This document shows, one piece after another, positions 14,601-48,810 of a stretch of DNA of 64,000 nucleotides. The first letter of the stretch is position 1. Each line of letters begins with the position of its first letter. The notes beneath the pieces were generated by a model, which did no database searches, was not told where the DNA came from, and saw only the letters and a program-made list of their open reading frames with translations. This DNA comes from Branchiostoma belcheri (taxonomy: Eukaryota > Chordata > Leptocardii > Amphioxiformes > Branchiostomatidae), in the NCBI RefSeq assembly GCF_001625305.1, contig NW_017802425.1, forward strand, positions 464,073 to 528,072. Direction: 5' to 3'. A program made the position numbers and the translations under genes.

Positions 14601-17600
14601 ATGAAGTATGTTACATCACTGTTGTTGTTTGAGTTCATTAACCTTGAATCTCTACCCCCTCCGGCAGCTTCCAGTTTTAGGTCGTTCAGAGCCAATTTCC
14701 ATGATTGAAAGCGATTCGTATCCACCGGTCCCGGCGGGTGGAAGTAGAGAGGAGGCAACAGCCAACAGCAATTGAACTGCCATCCGTCCAGCCGCAGAAA
14801 CCGATAATTCTATTAAGTAAGTGGAGTGGCCTCCAGGGGACTCCAGCCGCCCAGCCGTGCCAATTAACCCACCGTGCCCTCCACCGGGCCGTTACAATAC
14901 ACAAATCCATTCCCATGGACGGCATCAACACGTGTGTCCAGGAATTCTCCATTCCCGGAACGGCAGATCCGCCGTCAGCCTCAGCACGTCAGGTGTCGAG
15001 CGACTCTCCATTCCCGGAATAGCAGCTCTACTGTCAGCCTTAGCACGTTACCTGTCATCTAGCATCTCTCCATTCCCGGGATAGTAGGTCTGTTGCATAC
15101 CTCAACACGTTACCTGTCCAACAACTGTCCATTCCCGAAACAGTCGACCTTAGCACATCTTTTCGTCCTCGGAATATGTGAAAATTTCACTATTCCTGGC
15201 CTTCAAGTTCATTTTGGTTTTGGTTCTGTAAATGTTAGCAAATTGTCCTCTAATGTAGTACGTATTTACAATCAGGGACAATTGATGGAGGTTTCTGCCA
15301 TATTTGAAGCTTTGTGGACGTTCCAAACTTGCGATATTAGTATCAGTCCAATATCTCCAAATGACACGACCAGGTCTTAACTCACCTATTAAAGTAGACC
15401 TAGCAGGACCGGCCTCTGTGCAGTCCTCATATACGCATATACGGCAATTCACCATCCTCGAAATTGCGATGATCAATATACACTCTATCCAGGGCCATAT
15501 ACGCAATATCCTGGGCCATATACGCAATATCCTTCACCATGTATGCACTATCCAGGGCTGTGTACGCAATATTATTGGCCATGGATCTGTCCAAAGCCAT
15601 GTAGGTAATATCTAGGGCAATATGAACATCCTTGAGAGCTATCAAGTGCTATATATGGTCTATCAAAAGCCATAGACGCTCAACCCAACGCCATGTATAC
15701 TCTATCCAGCGCTATATACGCTCTAAGGGCCACATGCTCACATATCTAAAAATCGCACTATCTATCTATGGCCGCATACGCAATATCCAGAGCCATGTAC
15801 GGAAAAAAATATTCTTGGCCAAGTACAACTAGTCCCGACCTGGAAAGCACAGAAAATAACGCGCTCCCAAATTGAATCGCTCATCGGGTCAGTGGAGGCC
15901 GCATTGAAAAGGCCATGATCCGCCTCGCCGCGATGAATAGAATTTCCCCGGAGGTTCATAATCGAAAGCGATGAGATGCACAAGTGTGATGGATGCGCCG
16001 CTCTAAGGGGGGTTCAGGGGGCGTTGTGTCAACCTCCAAGCAGATGTTGGGAGGAAGTTTTGATCGGCAGTCAAGCTTCAAGAACCCACCGTACCCCTTC
16101 TGACGATTAGCCTACCCTCAGAAATTTGGTGCATGTCCTGCGAGGTGTTGCGCAAGTGCTGCCCTGCACTCCCTGACCTGTTACTATGTGTTACTACTTG
16201 TTCCAGGAGCATCTATCAAAGCCTTTGCCTCAGCCTCCAGACACGGCCTAATGGACTGGAGGTTAGCCGCCGTTGTAGGGTAAATATCTGTGACGTATTG
16301 CATCCATTTACCCGTTCATACAGTTTAAGTTAACTCGGGCGCTGGAACAAATAGGTGTAAGCCTATACTGAATTATAAAACGATATATGCCAGTGGTAAA
16401 GCTTCCTTTAAACCCATGTGTCAGTCCGTGGCCATATTTCAGACGAGCATGCCGTACAAACAGATTATCATCCCAACCAGTCCGCTGATTATCACAGTCA
16501 GCCCGGTACAAGCGTGAAGGGCACAGGCACGCACAGTGGAGATATGCGTCATTGTATTCAAAATAACGCGGTACATGTAGATATTCAGGTGAGCGCACAA
16601 GGATTTGATCATGGTGTCTGCAGATCTACAAATCTACAGATTTCTGTGCGTATAAATACATCAGCTGCACACGACACAGACGAACAAATGATGGTAACGC
16701 AGCCCCCCTGTCCGTAAAATTTAGTTCAACCCCTTCAGTGACACCCCTTCAGTGACACCCCCTCCAGTTCCACACCTTCAATTCCACCCCCACCCCCCGG
16801 TCCGCAGCGGTCTGTCAGTGACTCCCTCTACAGCAGCATTGCAATGTCAAAACATAGGCGCATGCTGGAAGTGAAAGGCACAACTGATAAGAATTAACGA
16901 AAACGTTTTGGGAATGTATTTGATGACATGAGTTTGTGTTCAGAAGAGTTCCTTATTTCAATATTCAGCCTAATTCCCGCTGCTTATCGCTACTGGCACG
17001 GCACAAACCTGCAGTAAACCTGGGTAGACAGGCGGCGGGCCCGGGGGAATTATGACTGAACGGTGTCAGCCGGGGGAGACGCGCAGAAACATACATGAAA
17101 CGTGTCTGGCCTCTTAAGTGGCTATCCGTAAGTGTGAATTTATCTATCTTAGGTGGGATCTTCAATCTACGACTGGCAACATGTCTAGTTGAACTTTAAT
17201 TCCAATGGCTCTTTTGCTTCCCTTTGATGGTGTCTTCTCTTGCGATAACCTGAGCGATTGTTTTTCTGTATAATGAATGAAAAGTTAACGTTTTATTGGG
17301 AACATGTCATAAATGTTTCATGTACGACCTTACAATGGAAACTTTGCAGACCTCTTTATCCATGAGACATGTTTTGCAACGGCTAGATGTGATTGCGAAT
17401 GAATTGCTCCTTTGCAAGACAAATTCAAAGGAATGAGCAAAACGACGGACTCCTACTTTTCTGTTACTGAAGTGCATTGAGATGCCCAGGAGGTGAGGTT
17501 GTATTCTTGTAAAGCAAACAGATGGCATCAAGCAGAACCTCTTAATTCGTGTTTTGCACTCTTTTTCAAATATTAACTAAATAAATTTGCTATATAACCA

Positions 17601-20065
17601 GATCTGAACATATTACTAGTATCTTCTTAGCTTCAGACTATATGTCAAGTTTTGGTACGAGTAACGGCTCTAGTGACACATTCGGTCCCGCATTACTACA
17701 CAGCTCTGTGTTGGAGTCCTGACGTGTCCGGCTTGACGTTAGTCTCATCGCCACGCGTTTCATTGCTGAGCTGGGCGGATTGACGACCGGTCCGAGCATG
17801 GTGCTTAAGTTATTTGAAAATCAGATGGGAACACGAATTTTAAAGACTTGGTGTAAAACGAAACGAAAAACACGCTGGTTAGCTGGAACAAACACGCTGG
17901 TTACACCTAATATGCTACTCGTAATTATTAGTCATCCTACATGCACGTCCTCCGTACTCAACTGAGGCCTCAATTATTTTTCGTCATAACATCGCAAAAA
18001 TGACCTAATTAAAGATACGTCTGGGGAAACGGCCTCAAGGATTCAGTAGCCTGGAAATACAGGCGTGACGACCTCCGGACAAGGATTCGGTAGTCTGAAA
18101 ATGCAGGCATAACGACCTCGGGACCAGACTGGAATGCCATCCTGACGCCCTCGGGATGAGTCCCGTGCAGAAGATATGGAAAATTGGAAAACCGCTAAGT
18201 AATATTTCCCTTTCATGTACAGGGGAGGGGTGGAGAATGTAGTGTGTGACTGTAGAACTATAAATAATAGATACGTACAGAACGCTGTAGGTTTCAGTCC
18301 TCTGTAGTTAACCGGTTTTACCTCCGGTACCGACGAACACGAGACCGAGTAGCTATAATGTCACCTTGTAGGAGGGCAGCACACTGCATAATACATACAT
18401 ACATCCACGGAGCTTCCGACGGGGGAGTGATATATTACATGAAAAATTTAAAATCTTTACATCTCTGTACAACATGTCCTATATATGTCTCATGCATAAA
18501 TCAGCCCGTGGCGGTCGTTTATATCAACAACTCCTACCAGCTTGCTATTGAAGTATAGTCTGTTTTTAACTGCACTATGGAGCAGTCGGCCTAGTAAAGG
18601 ATACATTGATTCTGTTCCCGACTCCTCGCAGATCCTATTCTGGAAATCTTCATAAATAAATAAATAGCGGTCTGTAAGGGTTCAAACCGAAGCAGTGTGT
18701 TTTAGACACTGCTTCGGTCTAAAAACGTACGCCTGGGCCTGCATACGTCCTCCAAAGACGTGTGGAAGTAGTGTGGCAACTGTGACCAACATCGGGCCAG
18801 AAGTTTTGAGTGGACAAAGAATAGAGCAGTATTGAATAATCACGGCCCAGAGGGCCAAATGCAACATATGACAAGTCCGGCCTTACAACATAGAGAAGTA
18901 AACGGTAAACAGACATTTATTTGTATCTGAGCAGAGAACGAACAATTTTGTCAATTCTCAGTGTACAATAGCCACAAATTGCTTTTTGTATTGAATACAT
19001 GTGAATACAATGCAAGCTTCCATGTAATCGGTTGGGCGGATAGGCACTAATCATACGACAGAATCCATTGTATATCCCACAGTGGCTGGTTCATATTGGT
19101 CACAACTAGCTGTTCATTCAGCCTAGTTACAACTAGCGATTCATTCAGCCTAGTCACAACTAGCAGTTCATTCAGCCTAGTCACAACTAGCGATTCATTA
19201 AACCTAGTCACAACTAGCGGTTCATTCAGCCTAGTCACAACTAGCGATTCATTCAGCCTAGTCACAACTAGCAGTTCATTCAGCCTAGTCACAACTAGCG
19301 ATTCATTCAGCCTAGTCACAACTAGCAGTTCATTCAGCTTAATCAAAACAAGCGGCCCATTCTGCCTAATCACTACTAGTGGCTCATTTAGCGAGGGAGC
19401 ATAAAAACCCTCCTCGATTCACAACTAGTGAGTCATTCATGACTCGCGAGCTGATGGACAATAGAACTATCAAACCACGCTAAGAGAGGAGCAGCCATTC
19501 CACTGTTTCCCGACTTATGACGTGTCCAAATGTCGAGTAAAATGACAGTTGATAACAATGACACTGATACGTGTGCCGGTAGGGAGAGAAGAAACCCAAA
19601 ATAAATGAATTGGAATTCCGAAAATTCAGAAAACGGCCGAACCCCAAATTTACTGCGTTGGTCAAAAGATAAAGAACCGGAAAAAGTCAAGATGCGTGAG
19701 TTGGGAGGCAGACGATCTACCTGTTCAGATTAACAACTTTAAGGGACTATTCCCACGTTTATTCTATACATCATATTTGAAAATTAAAGTGTAAAACCGC
19801 TTGACTGACAACCAGCCTATTTGTTGTTCAGCATGTTTCCGCTGATCCAAATTTAACGCCACTCAGAAGTCACAAAGTGGCTCTGTTTCCCTGGATTGAT
19901 AGGAAGATGAACTATGAGATGAGTGGACCTATCTTCAAGCAGAGCTTCTATCGGAGGCTAGTGTTAATTAGGGTTTTACAAATGTTAACCGAGATGGGGA
20001 ACAAACTCACCTTTCACAAGAGCTGCAATCAGGACGGACAAGAGCCAGGACCGGTAAGCAGCCAT
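2633..20065 (-). CDS. Nicotinic acetylcholine receptor subunit, non-alpha (beta-like) type, complete
   Basis: Subunit of a pentameric acetylcholine-gated cation channel in the plasma membrane. Exons (all GT-AG): 20065-20011, 14136-13991, 10483-10439, 6491-6382, 6078-5121, 2767-2633; 1,449 nt, 482 residues. The start ATG follows a good context and opens a signal peptide (residues 1-19). Seen: loop D VWLNQDW; loop [14 protein letters not shown], with Phe where most subunits have Tyr; Cys-loop C152-C166 with exactly 13 residues between; N-C-T glycosylation site at 165; TM1 about 224-250; TM2 256-278 with Glu at -1', Leu at 9' and Asp at 20'; TM3 285-310; a short cytoplasmic loop; TM4 [10 protein letters not shown] onward. 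There is no vicinal Cys pair in loop C (about 200-220), so it should supply the complementary face and not the principal acetylcholine face. The 45-nt third exon is typical of the family. The exact paralogue group is not resolved. Confidence 0.94.
6248..6372. repeat. 15-bp minisatellite derived from receptor exon 4
   Basis: Intronic array (between exons 4 and 5) of cggatgtgagggaac / cggatgtaagagaac units, about six copies. Its outer end (6248-6288) is a recognisable copy of exon 4 coding DNA at about 6400-6436: both read aggttt..cca, then tgatctcgg, then gaaccc, then gatg. The array stops about 10 bases from the exon 4 donor. Confidence 0.85.
7320..7880. other. Intron 3 stretch, nothing recognised
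   Basis: Part of the 3.9-kb intron between receptor exons 3 and 4. I see no coding exon, RNA gene or mobile element here. Confidence 0.4.
7880..8520. repeat. About 45-55-bp minisatellite, about 12 copies
   Basis: Degenerate tandem units built on gccaaccaaccctgcagc, then cgaacac, then ttaaacatttttcatcagt. It lies in intron 3 of the receptor gene. The short ORF across it is a product of the periodicity. Confidence 0.85.
9520..9995. repeat. 60-bp tandem repeat, 3 clear units with a decayed tail
   Basis: Units of about 60 bp beginning ggcatggggaaactgcttat and containing catatgcacataggtgcag. The first two are nearly identical, the third is shortened, and several diverged units built on agttacatagatgtagatgg follow to about 9995. 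Inside intron 3 of the receptor gene. Confidence 0.8.
10300..10412. repeat. AC / TG microsatellite next to receptor exon 3
   Basis: A CA-rich run (about 10300-10340) followed by TG-rich DNA (about 10355-10412). It ends about 27 bases downstream, in transcript direction, of the 45-nt exon 3. Confidence 0.85.
12714..12805. repeat. About 30-bp repeat, 3 copies
   Basis: Three units ending in gggaatatgaata or gggaatatcaaca, each preceded by a gccctgcc/cactgtcc segment. In intron 2 of the receptor gene. The rest of this intron (10484-13990) shows no coding exon. Confidence 0.7.
14935..15140. repeat. About 55-bp repeat, 4 copies
   Basis: Units carry ctccattcccggaa..agcag, then tcagcctcagcacgt. In intron 1 of the receptor gene. 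Overlapping ORFs here are periodicity artefacts. Confidence 0.8.
15478..15805. repeat. About 21-bp degenerate minisatellite
   Basis: Roughly 15 units around gccatatacgcaatatcc with many substitutions. In intron 1 of the receptor gene. The surrounding intron (14137-20010) otherwise shows no exon I can support. Confidence 0.8.
18025..18160. repeat. About 45-bp repeat, 2.5 copies
   Basis: Units read aaggattcagtagcctggaa, then tacaggcgtgacgacctcc, with a second copy beginning near 18080 and a partial third. Confidence 0.65.
18686..18718. other. Perfect 13-bp hairpin in receptor intron 1
   Basis: accgaagcagtgt at 18686-18698 is followed by a 7-base loop and its exact reverse complement at 18706-18718. 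The stem is too short for a canonical microRNA precursor, and flanking bases do not extend it. Confidence 0.8.
19085..19395. repeat. 27-bp minisatellite, about 11 copies, with 54-bp higher order
   Basis: Unit cattcagcctagtcacaact plus agcgatt. Copies alternate between agcgatt and agcagtt, giving a 54-bp dimer. Because 27 is a multiple of three, both strands stay open for about 100 codons. These repetitive ORFs (STSLVTTS-like on plus, [13 protein letters not shown] on minus) are unlikely to be genes. It lies in intron 1 of the receptor gene, about 0.6 kb from exon 1. Confidence 0.9.
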
Positions 20066-21640
20066 CCTGGGCAACGTTTCGTCATCGTCAGCTAGCCTGG
20101 ATCCGGGCTGGCCCGACCAGAAGTTGCAGATTCTGCTAGGCTAACGAGTAGGAAGGATACACTTGTGCACACACGCAGTTATAAATGTGGAGTTCCGTGT
20201 CCGTAGGTCAGAATTCCTCAGGCCCGGACGGTTTTCGGACGGCCAAGTTTGTTGCGTTCGCTTGGAGACTTCAAGAGTTGTCTCAGCCGGAGATTCGGTC
20301 GTGATTTTTATGTTTTGACGTTTAGCTTTCAACCGTGAGGATAACGCCAGTCAGAAATGTTGCCGGATCGCGATACAGCCCGGATACCCAGTTGTTTTCC
20401 ACTGGTCCTGCGGCCCGTCCCTGTTACAGAGAGTGTTTTCGATCAGTCGGGATGCCCTACAAATTCCCACCGCTTGTTTTCCGCAGTGCTCCCGAAGCCA
20501 CCTGAGGTCCGTCCTGCCCGCGGCGCGTCCTACAATATCTGGGGCTGCGCGAGAAATCCTGGGGTGGGACGGTCAACTGGTGCGCACAGGGGTGACCTTC
20601 CCGAAACCTGCCTTTCAGCAGGGTTTATACAACAAACAGCCCTGCCCTGCCTCCCCCGTGACGGTGAAGTATCTGGTCCAGCGCTCACAGGTGAGGAGGT
20701 AGGTAGCGGCGGTTACTAAACAATCCTAACGCGACTGCGAGTTTTCCGAGAACGTTCTTCACCGCGATCCTCAACAGGCTGCCAGCGCGTTAGCAGTACC
20801 AGAGCGGCAGCCTGCTCTTCAATTAAAGCGGCTGGCGCGGCTCCGCGCGGATGCAAATTTCCCCATCCAATCAATGTTTCCGCGGCCCGGATATCATTCA
20901 TTACGGGGAGCGCGCGGGTGGAGAAGAATGGAAATTTATGCCGGATTTGTCCGCTACATTGTCCGCCAATGGATCCGATAACAAAGGTCTTCCCCACACA
21001 TCATACAAACGCACTTACCAGCAGAATGCCGTCGATTTACGCTGAGGATTCCACTTCAAATGGCAGAAATTGCGGGGAACTTGTGGAGCTCAGTAGCTTC
21101 TACTTAACTATAAAAAAATTCCTCTCATCGGTCCGTCTTCATTCCCTTTGACAGGTGAGAAATAGATGCGATACAGATGCACCCGCCATAATGACGCGTT
21201 AGTCCTTTTCAATCATGTTTTCACCCCCTGACCGGTGCTAGGGCGGGCTGCTGAAGCGGCGCGGTGGACACAAACTATGAGGCAGAAGAAACACGCAGTT
21301 GAGACGAAACCTGGTGCGGAAACACGATATGGAAGACGGGGAGGGGCGTGTAGCATTACTAGAGATAAACATTAGGGCGGAGAAACAAATATGGTCCCTC
21401 AGAGGTTCCTGTGTAGTTAAATTTACCACATACGCTCTGAGACTCTACGACGGTGAATCAAGTTTAAAGGCAGGATTTCAGACAGGAAACGATGCCCAGT
21501 GTAGGTGGTGCCATGTGCTCCTAACACGTGCTCCTAACTGCACCACTCCACGGTGACAACAGCGAAACGGACGCTCACGCTGTCATTGAGCCGGTCTTTT
21601 AGTCCTACCTGACGATATTGAATGTACTTTAACAGTGACA
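20066..21640 (-). promoter_or_regulatory. Probable promoter/5' UTR region of the nicotinic receptor gene
   Basis: GC-rich, CpG-containing DNA just upstream of the initiation codon. I see no convincing TATA box, so the transcription start cannot be placed. ORFs here on both strands resemble nothing known. Confidence 0.35.
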
Positions 21641-22000
21641 GGTTCACACTGTGACGTTACGTTGTAACAACGACACCTGTGTGCACTGATGCGGTACGTT
21701 GTAACAGCGACAGGTGTGCACTATGTTGGTACATTGTAACAGCGACAGGTGTATACTGAGGCGGTACGTTGAAACAGCGACAGCTATACACTATGTTAGT
21801 ACGTTATAACAGCGACAGGTGTGTACTGGGGAGGTATGTTGTAACAACAGGTGCGCACTACATGTAGGTCTGTACGTTGTAAAAGGGAGAGGTGTGGTGT
21901 GTAGTACACGGGGGCGGTGTGTTGAAACAGTGACAGGTGTGCAGTATGGCGGTATGTTGTAGCCGTGACACGTGACGTGTGTTTTATGGCGGTGCGTTGT
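21640..22000. repeat. About 36-42-bp array carrying repeated CAGGTG E-boxes
   Basis: About nine units around gtacgttgtaacagcgacag followed by gtgtgcactg. Most keep an E-box (CAGGTG or its complement CACCTG), for example near 21676, 21713, 21745, 21815, 21850 and 21934. Located 1.6-1.9 kb upstream of the receptor start codon. Confidence 0.85.
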
Positions 22001-22339
22001 AGTGTTTGTTTAGAACTAACACGCGCACCTCCGAACAAAGTTTGTCTCCTGCCAGCCCAATGACAGGTGAATCTAACACAACCCGTCCGATCGCGGCAGT
22101 TCCGCGGAGCCTGTTTGTTATCTTTCAATTCCCCTTGCCATCGATCCACCCCCGGCCTGCCGATACGTCAGCGCGGAGCACAGAAAACCCGGCAAAATTA
22201 CCCGCCAGATGAATGACAGATATGACAGGATATCGGCAAAGGGTTTAGAGCGTCCATCTCGCGGGATTAGGCCGTTTGGAGCGGGATCTCCGTGGCGGCG
22301 CGTGTAGCGCAGTGGGGTGTATCGGGCAGGGATCAGCCC

Positions 22340-22690
22340 TAATCCCCCCGTTTGTAGCCACCCAACCTCTCCTATCTACAAACATCACTCAGGTGCACGT
22401 TTATAGCCACCCAGCTTCTCCTATCTACCAAACATCACTTAGGTGCACGTTTGTAGCTACCAAGCCTATTCTATCTAGAAACACCACTTTTATGCAGGTT
22501 TGTAGCAACCCAACCTCTCCTATCTACAAACATCAGTCAGGTGAACGTTTGTAGCCACCAAACCTCTCCTATCTGCAAACTTCACTCACGTGCAACTTTG
22601 TAGCTGCCAAACCTATTCTGTCTACAATCATCACTTATATGCGAGTTTGTACCTCCCGTTTCTCTTATCTGTAAACATCACTCATAGAAG
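22340..22690. repeat. About 49-bp tandem repeat, 7 copies
   Basis: Units contain gtttgtagccacccaacctc, then tcctatctacaaacatcact, then caggtgcac. Several units again contain CAGGTG. Upstream of the receptor gene. Confidence 0.85.
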
Positions 22691-23550
22691 TTTAAAACCC
22701 CAAAACTCATGCTCTTCCAGGGCACATATCTCTTCCCTCTGTTCCTCCCCCTACTGATCATGACCTTGGCTCACTCCTTCTGTCCATCTCTTCTCTTGTT
22801 TGCCATGTCGCCCCACCAGCAGTGCGTCTGACCTTTACCAAAACGTAATCTATGCTCCATAACACTCTCCGCGAGGTTCACACACACCGCTTCTAAGGAG
22901 GGTCAGTACGACTACGAGCCAAGCACCGCCCGAACAGCCTCCTGGGAGTCTTACCTACAAGGGAAAAGGTAAAACAGCAGGTCACCTCCGACCAGGGTGG
23001 TTCAAAACTAGCTGGCTGTCTCCTCTACTATCCCACCCCAGCGTCTCCCCATGCCTACACTTACCCTGTCCCCTGCCCATATCCCGCACCTGCAACCCCC
23101 ACCCCACCCTTTCCCCGTGCTTGGATACTGTTAAACGCTGCCGTAAATCGTACGGACCCGTCCGCTCCCCGTAAAGCCTGCTTAGGAGTCCATTAAACCG
23201 TCATACTCGGGCAGCGGGAATTATGGCGCCAAACATGCAGACGGTAAGGTCAGGTTTAGAGGTGTGACTCGGCCAGCTGCCGGCTATGGAGAAAGTGGAA
23301 TCACATTATGTAAAGCGCCAGTTCTGAAATAGTCCTATGATGGAATGGACTTAATATATGTATAATCTATAACACGTTTCTTGCACATTTATATCATCTA
23401 TAACAACACGTACTTGCGCATCATCTATAACAGCACGTTACATGTGCGTTTGTATCATCTATAACTGCATGTTATGCATACAGGCGAGTTGTCTATCAAC
23501 GTGCAGAGGAAGCTGCTATAACTGCACGTTACATTCGCATGTGGGAACGT
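22691..23550. other. Intergenic, nothing recognised
   Basis: Pyrimidine-rich, non-coding DNA between two repeat arrays. A short run of gcacgttacatgtg-like repeats occurs at about 23370-23480. No exon seen. Confidence 0.4.
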
Positions 23551-23560
23551 GTAGGAACGT

Positions 23561-24035
23561 ATCAGCACCAAGAACGGGCCCACTCCCTGGGAACATGCTT
23601 GTATCAGCACCAAGGACAGGCCCCCTTCCTGGGAACATGCAGTAGTGTATGTATCAGCACCAAGGACAGGCCCACTGTCTGGGAACATGCAATAGAGCAT
23701 GTATCAGCACCAAGGACAGGCCCCCTTCCTGGGAACATGCAATAGAGCATGTATCAGCACCAAGGACAGGCCCACTCCCTGGGAACATGCAATAGTGTAT
23801 GTATCAGCACCAAGGACAGGCCCCCTTCCTGGGAACATGCAATAGAGCATGTATCAGCACCAAGGACAGGCCCACTCCCTGGGAACATGCAATAGAGCAT
23901 GTATCAGCACCAAGGACAGGCCCACTCCCTGGGAACATGCGTAGTAGTGTAGGCATCAGCACCAAGGACAGGCCCACTCCCTGGGAACATGCAATAGAGC
24001 ATGTATCAGCACCAAGGACAGGCCCACTCCCTGGA
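23561..24035. promoter_or_regulatory. 10 x 50-bp tandem array, each unit with an RE1/NRSE-like site
   Basis: Ten units of about 50 bp. Nine contain ATCAGCACCAAGGACAG, which fits the 17-base RE1 consensus NTYAGMRCCNNRGMSAG at every position (starts 23603, 23653, 23703, 23753, 23803, 23853, 23903, 23955, 24005). The first unit (23561) has a decayed right half. Each unit continues with a ccctgggaacatgc segment. The array is about 3.5 kb upstream of the nicotinic receptor start codon. The motif match is direct. Binding by a REST-type repressor is inference. Confidence 0.7.
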
Positions 24036-24039
24036 AAAG

Positions 24040-25394
24040 TGCTGGAAATTTTGGGTCAGAATTCTCAGAAATATACCAAAGATAATGTCAGGCAAAAGCC
24101 AAAATATTGCCTCCATAAAATCATTTATTGGTTCATATTTACTTCTCTACACTATCTAGGATAGTTAAAAATATTCTTCAAGATCTTATCTTTGTGAACA
24201 TATTTTAAAAGTGTGTAGACCGCCTCAGAAAAAAAAAAACTAGGGTACATTCAGATTGAATCTATATAAACGGCAACGTAACTTCTCTAACATCAAACAA
24301 CGTAAGGGCTTGTGTGCATGACATGTTTTATACAACTCGAAATAACAAAAACTGCAGCATCTCTTTTTGTTTGCCTCCTGTTAGACAGGGTTCAAGGCTT
24401 TAGATTCCGCGTCTCTAGAGTTTCTGCCTTTCATTTGTCTTAACCATGGTAAGTACCAAGTTCTCATCGTTACAGTCTAGTCATTTCTTCACGCATAAGT
24501 CATTGGAGACCTTTGAAGTTTGCTTGATATAAGCCTAACATCTTGCATTGGTAATGCCCATTCTTATTGCTTATATTTTGTGTAATTGCCAACATTAACA
24601 ATATATACAAACTTACTTCAATGACAACAGTTTCTGCATTATTACCTACTATAGATATAAACATTTCCGATGTCTGAAACATTTTCTTATCTTCATAGAC
24701 TTGCATACATGTTCTATTTTCATATTCATAGGTCCACAAGTTAATATGCAACTTAATGAAAATAAATACATTGTGAAACTACAGTCTGGTAGATGATTGT
24801 GACATCAGTTAACAATAATAAGATACCTAATTGGCTGGTAGACAAGAAGAATACGAGATGTCTTCATTACTTAAGACAAGAAAGAAATGTCATGATAAAG
24901 CGATCACCATGATGTCTTAAGTAGCCAGAAGAGAAAAAAATAACTCTGTATGTAACAGCTTATGAGGTGACCTGGGTCAGTAACACCAGAACAAAAACAA
25001 CAACAACAACGATGAAAAGAACAACACCCGACTGGAAAACTTAGCATTCTTCAGAATAGCCTTTCCTGTTTGTTTACATTCAAATAAAGATAGACCAGAG
25101 TTTGTATAGAGTAGTTGATAGCTCATGGGAAAAACACAAAAGACTTGTTACTAATATTACTGGAAAATAGACATTTCTTAGAAATGAGGGGTTAGCTGGT
25201 CTTGTGGAATACATACTTTGCGCCACACTGTAAATGATATGCGTATTCTTACATTTCAACAAAATAACTTACAGCTATAAGTTTTAAATAAATAAGAGCT
25301 CCAACCACTAGGGCATTATAGTTTACTCTCAGTACTAATTCATTTCTTGTTTTAAAACGTACAAAATACGAGCTATAATCGGTCTGTCTCCAGA
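24040..25394. other. AT-rich intergenic spacer
   Basis: Lies between the RE1-like array and the 3' end of the SRCR/Ig gene. It contains a short poly-A run (about 24228-24239). No coding, RNA or mobile feature recognised. Confidence 0.45.
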
Positions 25395-25400
25395 TTTATT
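25395..25400 (-). terminator. Candidate polyadenylation signal of the SRCR/Ig gene
   Basis: AATAAA on the minus strand, 222 bases after the stop codon at 25622. Another AATAAA overlaps the last coding codons and is too early to be the sole signal. Confidence 0.4.
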
Positions 25401-25621
25401 TGGTAACAATTCTCCAGATCTTTGTGCTTCAGCAGTGCACACCTCTGACTCTCAGTCTGCAACACGAGGTGATAAACAACATGCAAAGTTTGAGCCTGAA
25501 TGCTTTACCTACTTCTATTGATCAGGTCAGTGAAATGTTCCAGATGGAATAATATTACAACCTTTGTTGAGGATATTCTGTATATTTACAACTCGAGTAG
25601 CGTGAGTGCCTGGGCTGGACA

Positions 25622-48251
<22,630 letters not shown>

Positions 48252-48810
48252 CCTGTTTGGGAGTTGCCTGCTGTCTGTTTTGTTATAGAGTTGTTCGACA
48301 CTTCTCTGTCCGGGGGCGCGTATTTCCGCCTGTGGGCTGTAGGTCAAAGTCGGAACAATTCTGAGAAATGTGACCGTCCCTTCGATCGGCAATGACTGGC
48401 TGTATTGGAGATAACTGGCTGTATCGGCAATACCAGGCTGGTATCGGAAATAACCGACTGTATCGGCGTCTCGGCAGTATCTGACAGCTCGGTCCCGGGA
48501 AGCTAACGTTGTCTCTCCGGTGATGATGTACCCATACCCGTACACAGCGCGATCAGTGACACTCCAGGTGAGAGCGGCAGGTGGACCGGTGCGATATTCC
48601 CGAGTCACGATGAGAAGGAAATGCGGCGGGCGAGTCACGATGACCAGTCTACAGTAGCGCGTCCACGTGTACACAATAGGCGGGGTGCGCCGCCGGGTTG
48701 CCTTTAAATTCCTCTTTAATTCACCGGTCAATACTGCGCGCTGTCAGTACGCATGCGTGGGCCCGGCCGGCACGTGAATGATGCAATCGTCAGTCTGGCA
48801 CCTGTGGTCG
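48252..48810 (-). promoter_or_regulatory. 5' UTR/promoter region of the SRCR/Ig gene
   Basis: CpG-containing DNA directly upstream of the start ATG. It has about four short repeats of gtatcggaaata/gtatcggcaata at 48395-48470. No clear TATA box, so the start site is not fixed. Confidence 0.35.

Noticed and set aside
19047..19404. Opposite ORFs of about 100 codons
   Set aside because: Both come from the 27-bp tandem repeat, whose length is a multiple of three.
20357..20719. 120-codon plus ORF upstream of the receptor
   Set aside because: GC-rich promoter DNA tends to be stop-poor; no motif, and a second frame is equally open.
23561..24035. CRISPR-like array
   Set aside because: Direct repeats with no unique spacers, in a eukaryotic genome; it is a minisatellite.
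23799..24164. 121-codon plus-strand ORF
   Set aside because: Produced by the 50-bp RE1-like array; repetitive peptide, no start context or splice support.
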